From Flabesymbios commensalis (Eukaryota > Annelida > Polychaeta > Terebellida > Flabelligeridae): a DNA stretch of 64,000 bases. Positions 42,690-51,036 of the stretch are shown here, piece after piece (position 1 is the first letter of the stretch; each line of letters begins with the position of its first letter). Under the pieces are notes generated by a model. The model saw only the letters and a program-made list of their open reading frames with translations, searched no databases and was not told where the DNA came from. Made by a program: the position numbers and the translations under genes. The stretch lies in assembly GCA_964017125.1 (NCBI GenBank), contig OZ024908.1, forward strand, positions 86,166,618-86,230,617, in the 5' to 3' direction.

Positions 42690-43605
42690 CGACGTTATAA
42701 CTTGTATTTGTTTATAATAATATTCATTTATGATAATAATAAATGAATGAAAGTAGCCTGGCCCGATGTACGTAATTAACCCTATGCATCTTATTTAAAT
42801 TTTCACCCACTTGAAGTAATGTCTCGCTAGCGCGACCCACGACTTCAAGTGGGAACAGTTACCAATAAATTATACGTTAAATTTAACACCAAACATTTGA
42901 AAATATAATTGTTTAATGAATGAATTGGGTTATAGGCCACATTTGCGCATATATAGGCTAAACTGGACATCATTTCGTTCACAATATATGATTTAATCGG
43001 CTGATTAAACGCTAATTTGGGTCTTTGTATCACCCACATTAGTTTTGATGTTGTATTTTAATGTCGCCCACTTAAATGTCCACAATAACCTTTTTTATCA
43101 ACCATTAAAAAGGGCTGCAGTAAAAATTAAAATTTTACCCTCTTGAAGTTATGTCTTGCTACCGAGACACACAACTTGAAATGAGTGACAATTATTTATA
43201 TTATTTGAATTTTAGACCAGACATTTGCGAAGCTAAACCCTTTAATCGCCAGTGCCGATTATATTCATTTTTTTATTTTTTATTAGCACACAACGTATAT
43301 CGGCTTTTAAACATGTTACAGTTGAAACCTGACATCAATCAGCAAGATTTCTGATCCGCTGACCTCCATTTTGCCGACTCTGAATAATTTTCACCCACTT
43401 GAAGTTGTGGATCGCGTCTGCGAGACACAACTTCAAGTGGGTGAAAATTCAAATTAAATAACTTGGCGGTTAAGGGGTTATAAACGCTCATTTCTTCCTT
43501 GATGACAATCAATTGATCGGCTATTTTGCTTTAATTTTCATTCACTTGTAATTGACACGAGTGCCAGCTCCAACTGAATGAAGCGTCGCCCGCATTTTGT
43601 GGAGA
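42690..43605. mobile_element. Degraded family B copies upstream of TIRB
   Basis: B hairpins at about 42805-42855, 43135-43185 and 43390-43445 (CACTTGAAGTTGTGG, CACAACTTCAAGTGGGTG). A SINE fragment lies at about 42905-42965 (GGGTTATAGGCCACATTTGC). The TIRB promoter or 5' exon should be in or beyond this stretch. Confidence 0.55.
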
Positions 43606-43623
43606 TCCACAAATGAAATGAAT

Positions 43624-43923
43624 CGGGCTTTAGGCCACCTTTGTGCACATATAGGCTAAACTGGGCCAGGAGAACCTCCTGAGGATGGTGAGATGATTGA
43701 GATGACACTGCCCTCCAGACACAGGATTCGAAATTCGAGCCCTGGCGGTCTGAGGCCGAGCACGTTACCTCTCGGACACGGAGGCTCCCCACAATACTGA
43801 CTTTCACACGTGGATGGGGAAGAAACATTTTTAGTTTCTTTCAAACCGCCGAGACCGGGAACCGAGCCCCGAACTCTGGCGTGAAAGGCAGCGGTGTTAA
43901 CCACTACCATAGGGCCCCCGCCC
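43624..43923 (-). repeat. Dimeric tRNA-derived SINE with 12-bp target duplication
   Basis: GAGATCCACAAA at 43612-43623 and 43924-43935 flanks about 300 bp. On the minus strand the first monomer has TAGTGGTTAACACCGCTGCC and GGCTCGGTTCCC, matching A and B boxes of a pol III promoter. The second has GTGTCCGAGAGGTAACGTGC and a TCGAATTTCGAATCC B box. The tail is ATTCATTTCAT. Confidence 0.85.
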
Positions 43924-43974
43924 GAGATCCACAAAGTACTGCGACCCTCCTCCCCCCAAGAGATCATAATCTAG

Positions 43975-44325
43975 CCCGAGTAAACACGATACATTAAATC
44001 TATGTTGTTTTAATGTTGATCCATCGTCTGCGAAGCTGGTCCAACATTAACCCTTAAAGCGCTGAAATATTTTTAAATAAACCGAGATAAAGTGTTTTTT
44101 TCAATTTGAATTCACCATAAATGTCTTTGTTACCTCTTTTTGCTGCATTTGAATAGGCCTACCTATATGTGTTATGTGTCTAAACGGCCATTATAAATAG
44201 TTTACTCCTTCAGTGCGGGGATCGACTTTAGACGTCACAATCTGACACAATCCGACGTCTAATGTCGATCCCCGCACAGAATCAGAGTTAAACCAACATT
44301 GTTTCGATGTGCCGTGTTCACTGGG
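43975..44325. repeat. Family E palindrome split by a family A MITE
   Basis: The left part runs CCCGAGTAAACACGATAC to CTGGTCCAACATTAA. The right part runs TTAAACCAACATTGTTTCG to GTTCACTGGG. The interruption is exactly at the TTAA of the arm motif ACATTAAACCAAC. Confidence 0.85.
44051..44287 (-). mobile_element. Family A MITE inserted in a family E palindrome
   Basis: TTAA at 44047-44050 and 44288-44291, and the host palindrome lets the empty site be read directly. This proves that family A duplicates TTAA on insertion. Hairpin contains GACTTTAGACGTCACAATC. Confidence 0.9.
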
Positions 44326-44554
44326 ACGTTGTCCCAAAATTGATATCATAATCCAGAGCTGTCTCAATGTTGAGCCAACATCGCCGACGCCGCCCCAGCG
44401 TTGATACAATGTTATGGTCACGTGTCAGTCTATATACAGTCTGACAAGAAAATTAGAAATTTGTGGGTGTGCTCAATTTTTTTATTTGTTAAAAATTCGA
44501 GGTATTTTTTATGTGCAGGCGACGTTAAATTATGCAAAGAGCTGTACATCTTAA

Positions 44555-44793
44555 CCCTGTAACCGCCAAATTATTCAATCTGATTTTTCACTCACTTGAA
44601 GTCGTGTCTCGCTGACGCGATCCACAACTTCAAGTGAGTGAAAATTATTCAGATTTGACAAAATGGAGGTCAACTGTTTTCAATTATTGCTGATTGATGT
44701 CACATTTTATCTATAACATGTTTAAAAGGTGGTACTTAATGTGCTGATAAAAAAATGAAAACCCGAATATATGCGGCACCAGCGGTTAAAGGG
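44555..44793. mobile_element. Family B MITE
   Basis: TTAA at 44551-44554, CCCTGTAACCGCCAAATTATTC start, hairpin GTCGTGTCTCGCTGACGCG, end CAGCGGTTAAAGGG. Same subfamily as 15762 and 54538. Confidence 0.8.
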
Positions 44794-44852
44794 TTAGGGT
44801 GCTGCAATGCCAATAAGCGGACAATTAATTGACCCATAGCGGCCATAATCAA

Positions 44853-45096
44853 CCCTTACAACGCTGAAATATATTTGTGTAAACCATAGAGACCAAAGGG
44901 TTTTTCCAGTTCTAAATCATCAAAAATGTCTTAGTTATCTCTTTCTGATTCGTTTGAATAGGCTACCTATGCTATGGGTCCACGGCTATTATACATGCAG
45001 TTATACTTCTTTCAGTGCGGGGATCGTCTTTAGACGTTAGAATCTGGTGTAGATGTCAGATTCTGACGTCTAATGTCGGTCCCCGCGCTGAAAGGG
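44853..45096 (-). mobile_element. Family A MITE, reversed, well preserved
   Basis: CCCTTACAACGCTGAAATAT start and CCCCGCGCTGAAAGGG end. The hairpin holds TTTAGACGTTAGAATCTGG and GACGTCTAATGTCGG. Confidence 0.8.
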
Positions 45097-45339
45097 TTGA
45101 ACTAAGGTCGACAAAATATAACAAATGTTGAATACTCACTTTCATAAGCTGTTATTTCTAATTATCAGTTGTGTTCCACTAAGACCCAATCAATGCTATA
45201 CGTATATCTTTAGAAATAACAACAATTCTGATTCGCCAATTTTCAGTGATAGACCAGCTATTTCCTCTAACTAATGATACAGATTGGAGTATCTTATATA
45301 TATGGTGGTCTTAAGTAACAGGGCACGCCTACAGCGAAA

Positions 45340-45380
45340 CCAACAATATGGGACATTCCTAGATTCCTGACGTGACTAAG
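45340..45380 (-). promoter_or_regulatory. Conserved block upstream of TIRB with NF-kB-like and ATF-like motifs
   Basis: GGGACATTCC at 45350-45359 fits the NF-kB consensus, and TGACGTGA at 45368-45375 fits an ATF/CRE half site. The block recurs upstream of TIRC at 54235-54275. Distance to the gene (about 2.7 kb) and the missing 5' exon keep this tentative. Confidence 0.3.
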
Positions 45381-45447
45381 GAGCGTGCGATACTATACTC
45401 GGTTCACGACCCAGTTCACGCTTCACTGAATTATGATGTCACAATTA

Positions 45448-45646
45448 CCCAACAAATACACGAGAGGTTGGTTTAATGTTGGGCCAGCATCGTAGACGGT
45501 GGACCAACATTACGCCAGCATTAGGTCAACGTCGTCTCTTATTTCTGGGAAGTGATTATGATTAAAGAGTTTCATTGTCCCAGTTAACACGATACCTTGA
45601 CCCAATATTGAAGCAGCATTGGATAAACGTGTCGCGTTTGTCAGGG
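45448..45646. repeat. Two family E palindromes, one without its centre
   Basis: 45448-45549 is a full copy (CCCAACAAATACACGAG to TCTCTTATTTCTGGG). 45578-45646 is a short one (CCCAGTTAACACGATACC to GTCGCGTTTGTCAGGG) lacking the central loop region. The first has a counterpart upstream of TIRC at 54343. Confidence 0.75.
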
Positions 45647-45661
45647 CAGACTTCCAAATGA

Positions 45662-45975
45662 GGGTGGGGGCCCTAGGGTAGTGGTTAGCACCGCTGCCTT
45701 TCACGCCAGAGTTCGGGGTTCGGTTCCCGGTCTCGGCGGTTTCAAAGAAACAAAAATGTTTCTTCCCCATCCACGTGTGAAAGTCAGTATTGTGGGGAGC
45801 CTCCGTGGCCGAGAGGTAGCGTGCTCGGCCTCAGACCGCCAGGGCTCGAATTTCGAATCCTGTGTCTGGAGGACAGTGTCATCTCATTCATCTCACCACC
45901 CTCAAGAGGTTCTCCTGGCCCAGTTTAGCCTATATGTGCACAAAAGTGGCCTAAAGCCCGATTCATTTCATTTAT
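45662..45975 (+). repeat. Dimeric tRNA-derived SINE with 10-bp target duplication
   Basis: TTCCAAATGA at 45652-45661 and 45976-45985. TAGTGGTTAGCACCGCTGCC and GGTTCGGTTCCC are A and B boxes of the first monomer; GGCCGAGAGGTAGCGTGCTC opens the second. Nothing in it resembles a protein although a 189-codon frame crosses it. Confidence 0.88.
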
Positions 45976-45985
45976 TTCCAAATGA

Positions 45986-46245
45986 ACAGGCCAGCCCCGG
46001 TGGATCATATTTAATCCGGTTGAGGCCCGAAACTCAGAGGTACTTGGTTCGAATCTCGAACGGGTCGGATGTTTGTTATCGAGTTGTGCATATACAGTGC
46101 TTAAAACTGTTCAACAGCATGAAGTGTGTAGTGCTGTCTATGGTACTGTGCACTATAAAGGACCCTTGTAGTCATTTGACAAGAGTAGGGCATCGTCCTG
46201 ACCACGGGCTTCCAAATTTTATGATTGTGCCAAAAAGGAGGTGCG
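45986..46245 (+). repeat. Second SINE-like repeat with a tRNA-like head
   Basis: GCCAGCCCCGGTGGATCATA and CTTGGTTCGAATCTCG resemble A-box and B-box regions. The body GTGCTTAAAACTGTTCAACA recurs near 55896 (GTGCTCAAAACTGTTCAAAG). Family not recognised. Confidence 0.4.
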
Positions 46246-46600
46246 AATGAATGAATGGAGTTGTAGGCCACATTTGTGTACATATAGGCTAAACTGGACC
46301 AGGACAACTGCCACCAAGCACGAGACACTGAACCAACCGTCCCACCGTCTACGACTTTGGCCAAACGTTAAAACAACATTGGGTCAGTCGTGTTTACATA
46401 ATGGGCCTATGTTGTTTTAATGTTGGGTCAGCGTCGTTGAAGGTGGACCAACACAGTGTCATCGCGTGAGAGATACAATGTATAGTTTCGTATTGACAAA
46501 AAAAAATGATGTATTTACCTGACTGTTTAATGTTGGGCCAACGTCGTAGACAGTAGGCCAACATTAAACCTACGTTGGCTTCAAATGTGAGTTTTCATGT
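46245..46600. repeat. SINE fragment and partial family E copies
   Basis: SINE tail at 46245-46305 (minus). E pieces at 46313-46393, 46400-46455 and 46525-46580 with TTTAATGTTGGGCCAACG and GTCGTAGACAGTAGGCC. Confidence 0.6.
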
Positions 46601-46608
46601 TGCATTCA

Positions 46609-46725
46609 CCCAGCAAAAAACGATACGTTAAGTCGTTAACCCAATGTTGGGTTGATGTTGGCCCACCGTCCACGACGCCGGCCCAACCTCAACCCAATTT
46701 GAATCAACTTCTTATTATTGCTGGG
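46609..46725. repeat. Family E palindrome, GGGTTGA subtype
   Basis: CCCAGCAAAAAACGATACG to TTATTATTGCTGGG. Arms GTTGGGTTGATGTTGGCCC and GGCCCAACCTCAACCCAA pair with the same subtype-specific change. CA lies on both sides. Confidence 0.8.
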
Positions 46726-46729
46726 CAGT

Positions 46730-48030
46730 ATCGGCAAGGAGAGACACTATGTCTGTGTTGGTATAATGTTGGGCCAGCATTGTGGACTTAAGTCCAGCAT
46801 TGTATTGATTTACTGTAGTCTCGTAAAAGAAAAAAGGCGGATCCGGCTAATGCATAAGTCACGATTTTAATTCGTCCTGGTCTGTCTGAATACCGACCTA
46901 CAAAAGACCAGAAACAGGCCAGTGTTCAGGTTAGATTACTCTTAAAATGGGGGTGGATCTGGGGGTGGGGGTTGTCATTATTGCCAGGGTGGTAGGCCCA
47001 GTTGCGGATCCAGGAAATGACTGGAGGTGGGCGCCCGATTTTAAACGGGACCTTAGAAACTACAGCTAGGATCGTCAACCTCTATACCAGGGAGATCCGT
47101 ACCCGGTATGACTGGGCCGCCTAACTCATTTACTGCGCGAGGCCCAGTCACACTGACCACCATTTTGTTTCCACACCCAGCTGTGTAAAAGCGACACTCG
47201 CGCTGCATTCCAAAAAACTCAGATGCCATGAAATTGAGACGAATATTTCAAGTGGCTACGAAAACTAGGCCTTTATCAGCAGGCGAAGACCTTTGATCGT
47301 ATTAGAACTATTACATTTAAAAATAGAGGTCACTGTGTCAGAGCCTTGCGATGTCATCAGGGTAGGAGATCCGGGGCTGAGCTCCCGGGAAAATCTGAAA
47401 ATCCAAGGCTTCAAATGGTACACCACGCTCGGTCCGGACCATATCTCGGCTAAAATATGCTAGTTGTTTTGTTCTCTGGTCGGTCCCCCTGATGAAAGGA
47501 TTGAAAAGAAAGGGTTAAAAAGTTAAAATAGAAAATGCAAAATTGTTGTCTTGTGTAGAATCCGTTCAAATAACGCGCCGCCCGGACAGAAAGGGTTTGC
47601 ATGACGTGGTCTTAAAACTTCTAAGTTTCAGTCGGACTGCGAACTCTTGACTTGATTTGCTCCGCTGATCACTGAGGGGGGGGGGGGGCGACTACAGAAC
47701 CTGTCTACTGTACGAGCTGCAGGTTGAGGGGAGGGGTGTGAAAGGCTACATGTATGGGCCTACGAGGCCCATAATATATTGGGGGCCTATTTGTTACAAA
47801 TTCATATACTCCGTCATATTATCTATTATTTGTTGGTCTCTTGAACATCAGCGAAACTGTTTTCTCTAAGGATTACTCAGTTGTAGCTCCTATCCATCAG
47901 CCTCGTGAATTGGCCCCCTATTATCAATTTATTGTCTGTTAAATGAAGGCTGTAGTTCAAGACGTTATGAAGTTATCGTTATGAAGTTTTTTCCGTGACC
48001 TGGCGACTTTGAACCTGAGTCAAAGTAACC
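46730..48030. other. 1.3 kb without a recognised gene
   Basis: Richer in G+C than its surroundings, with no long frame. A piece of a K-like element may be present near 47000 (GCGGATCCAGGAAATGAC). No other repeat recognised. Confidence 0.4.
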
Positions 48031-48039
48031 GAGTACTGA

Positions 48040-48478
48040 ACTTTACCTTAGGCCTATGTCTCCACCGCGACCCACAACTTCAAGTGGGTGAAAATTTGTT
48101 CAATACAAGACCAAATATTCGCAAATATTGATGTCCAAACGCTCATTGTATTCCCAATAGCTGTGATTTAACCCTTTAAGCCCTCACGATGCATTAAAGC
48201 ATCATTTTACATCCCTGAAAACAGACTTAATTTCCTACAACTAGGTGTTTCAGATTGAAAATTTCTATGAATTTTGTTTGCCAATACATGGCAAATTTCT
48301 TCAATTAACCATCCACTTCAAGTCATCTTCATCCACTATAAGTCGAGAATTGCGACAGCAATTCGCGGCTTGTAGTGGATGAAGATGACAATGGTAAATT
48401 CAGGCTTGAAAGGGTTAATCTGCTAATAACGCAGATTATTACGACTATAGCCGTGACTTGCGCTTAAAGGGTTCAAAT
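48040..48478. mobile_element. Family B MITE split by a family C MITE
   Basis: B hairpin remnant CACAACTTCAAGTGGGTG at about 48073. B body runs to GCTGTGATTTAA at 48171, and resumes at TTAATCTGCTAATAACGC after the C element, ending GCGCTTAAAGGG. Confidence 0.75.
48172..48414. mobile_element. Family C MITE with exact TTAA duplication
   Basis: TTAA at 48168-48171 and 48415-48418. Ends CCCTTTAAGCCCTCACGATG and CAGGCTTGAAAGGG. Hairpin CACTATAAGTCGAGAATTGC with GCAATTCGCGGCTTGTAGTG. Inserted in family B. Confidence 0.88.
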
Positions 48479-48775
48479 GACCACCAGCAAACACGAGACA
48501 TTGATGTATAAACTATGGAGACCAAAGGGTTTTTTCAATTTGAAATCATCATAAATGTCTTAGTTGGCTCTTTCTGCTTCATTTGAAAACCTATGCTATG
48601 AGTCTACGGTCATTATAATTTTTTTTATTCTTTCGGTGCGTTTAGACGTCAGAATCTGACGTCTATATACGTCAGATTCTGACGTCCAAAAACTATCCCC
48701 ACAGTCCACGGCAAACGAGAGACGTTGGACCGATGTTGGTTTGATGGTGGCCCGGCGTCTGCACTGTGGAGAACA
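48479..48775 (-). mobile_element. Family A MITE within family E fragments
   Basis: E start CCAGCAAACACGAGACATTG at about 48483, then A body (AAACTATGGAGACCAAAGGG) and a hairpin with four GACGTC-like boxes at 48646-48693. E-like sequence resumes GGCAAACGAGAGACGTTGG. The A element lacks its outer end. Confidence 0.6.
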
Positions 48776-49735
48776 AAATAAAAAAGATATTCGATCACTT
48801 TAATTCACTACTGAGTGGGCGGAAATGAGTAATATGCTATTTTTTTCCAAATCGGAAAAAAAATTGCGCATAGGTCATGTACAATTTTGGCCATATTTCA
48901 GTAAAGCAAATGCAGTTACCTGATCAACAGGTTGATTCTGGCCCCTGAATAGTCCAGCTTTGTGAAAAGAATAGTGGCCTAAATTCCCATTCCGGGTGAC
49001 ACCTTACCCCCAGCCACGTCTGGTCTACACTATATGATACCTCATTGAATGACTATAAGGACATCAATTTTACAAGCCACATTTGGGACAACATAGCAAA
49101 AGCTATAGACGTGGAAGAATAAACAGGTTAATTTATATGGGCCTATTGAATATAACCTGAAAGTAAAATGAAATGTGCCGATATACCATATCTAATCAAT
49201 GAATAATGTTACGTTTCAAGTGGTATGATAATGAGCTTCGGCTATAATGTGAACTTTGACGCATCACGTGTCCCATTTTGAAGTGCATGTGGATTCCCGC
49301 AATTATAGCATCACGTGTATGTGGAGTCGTAACTTCGAGGCCTATATTTTTTTTGCTGCAAATTATCCTTTTGTATCGACAGCAGTTCTGCAAACGATGC
49401 TTCTACCACAGAGGAAAATAAAACATATGATTCATTTATTGTTTATGAAAATCACCGACAGAAGCGTCAGCAAACAATAGAGGACACAGCCCTCCGGACA
49501 CAGGATTCGAAACTACAGCCCTGACAGTCCGAAACAGAAGGTTACTCACAATATTGAATTTTTAATTAGTGCGTGGGGATTGAATAAATGTTTCTTTCAA
49601 ACGTATATGATTGTTAATGTTGGGCTAACGTTTTAATCGGCGGGCCAACGATAACACAATAATTGGTCAATAGCAATGTTCAGCCTGCATTATGGATTGG
49701 CAGTTAAAATTATATATGTTTCTCTTGGACCGATT
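48776..49735. other. Spacer with a SINE fragment and an E fragment
   Basis: Partial SINE (minus) at about 49485-49605 (CCTCCGGACACAGGATTCG). E fragment at about 49614-49685. No gene recognised. Confidence 0.45.
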
Positions 49736-49874
49736 TAACCTGCATCACAAATGTGGTGTAAAACTTCATTTATTTATTCTGCGTTCAGTTCACTATTCAC
49801 TATGTTCAGCGCACCAGTGTGAATGTTTAGATATATATAGCAATGACTGTATGTAAACATTATAAAACAATAAA

Positions 49875-49880
49875 TTTATT
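49875..49880 (-). terminator. Candidate polyadenylation signal of TIRC
   Basis: Minus-strand AATAAA in a block (CAATAAATTTATTCATTTGAC on +, one base over the motif) conserved downstream of TIRB at about 41290-41360. If used, the TIRC 3' untranslated region is about 1.15 kb, lengthened by repeats and a MITE relative to TIRB. Confidence 0.4.
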
Positions 49881-50225
49881 CATTTGACTTATAAATACAC
49901 TGTAAAAATAATAATGATAATGAACACCTAAATAAGATAAAAATATAATTCACAGTTTCTTCTCAATGGGAAAGAAATTATTTGTCTTGGTTGTAATTCC
50001 TGAATATATTCCATCACGGTATGGTACAACAATATAGTAATCAATATGTTTACTTCTCGGATGTAAAAGGTCAGAAATATAATATTTAGTACCCTGATAC
50101 TCGCACATTATCAGCTGATTAACCCTTTAAACCACAGAGGAAGGTATTTCTTCTAATTCCTTTCTCCTTGAGGTGTCATTTGCTGCCATAATTCCCATGT
50201 CAAAGTGACGGAATGACTGGATTGT

Positions 50226-50395
50226 TAAAGGGTTGAAAATCAGGGCCTCAAGGGTTAAAAATCAGAGCTTAAAGGGTTAAAAATCACAAGTCTAAAGGGT
50301 GTAAAATAACAAATTAAAGGGTTAAAAATCACAAGTCTAAAGGGTTAAAAATCAGAACTTAAAGGGTTAAAAATCAGCGCTTAAAGGGTTAAACA
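50226..50395. repeat. Tandem repeat of AAAGGGTTAAAAATCA units
   Basis: About seven irregular units of 24-26 bp built on AAAGGGTTAAAAATCA and CTT or TCT AAAGGG. The motif AAAGGGTTAA equals the end of the TTAACCC MITEs, so it may have expanded from a MITE end. Confidence 0.7.
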
Positions 50396-50629
50396 GCACA
50401 AGGCTAACATAGTCAGGTCTACAAAGGAAAACTCAGAATTTATTTATAAAACATTTTGCATGGAATTCACATTATTCAAAAATGTCACGTTCTGCAGATT
50501 TGACATAGGGGCCTATCTGTACTAGGTTCTGTATCAGGTTCTGCATCAGGTTCTGTATCAGGTTCTTGTGAGGTTCTCTTTCAGGCTCGTCGGTTCACGA
50601 CTTTAGCTATTATCATCATCAAATTAAAC

Positions 50630-50801
50630 GCCATGATTTCGCCTCTCGGCCTGTAAGCCTTTCACTGCTAAAGCCATGATTTCGCCTCTCGGCCTGTAAG
50701 CCTTTCACTGCTAAGGCCATGATTTCGCCTCTCGGCCTGTAACTCTTTCATTGCTAAGGCCATGATTTCGCTTCTCGGCCTGTAACCCTTTCACTGCTAA
50801 G
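50630..50801. repeat. 43-bp tandem repeat formed at a MITE junction
   Basis: Four units at 50630, 50673, 50716 and 50759, each GCCATGATTTCGCCTCTCGG then CCTGTAAGCC and TTTCACTGCTAA. The last unit runs into the family B MITE. The TTTCACTGCTAA part is that MITE's end, so the repeat multiplied the element-host junction. Confidence 0.75.
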
Positions 50802-51036
50802 CATGATTATAATCTAATTATTAATATACTTTATCATGTTTATTAGCCGATCAAATCACTGTTACTTATTGGGAGTGAAATGTGTGTTTAAACATCACAA
50901 TTTGTACGTGTTTAGCCTCATATTAATCAAAAATGAGTTATTTTCACCCACTTGAAGTTGTGGATCGCGGCAACGAGACACAACTTCAAGTGGATGAAAA
51001 TTTATATAATTTAATTTAGCCCTTTAGGCCTAATGG
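50786..51036. mobile_element. Family B MITE that forms the end of the TIRC coding region
   Basis: 251-bp B element with the hairpin CACTTGAAGTTGTGG, ATCGCGGCAACGAGAC, ACAACTTCAAGTGG. Its right end abuts TTAA at 51037-51040, which in TIRC is the ATTAA of the codons for Ile and the next residue. The TIRC stop at 51030-51032 lies inside the MITE. Confidence 0.8.

Noticed and set aside
43624-43923. Two functional tRNA genes in tandem
   Set aside because: Acceptor stems do not close, and the unit recurs with target duplications as a SINE.
45681-46250. 189-residue plus-strand frame
   Set aside because: It runs through a tRNA-derived SINE and a second repeat; no protein similarity recognised.
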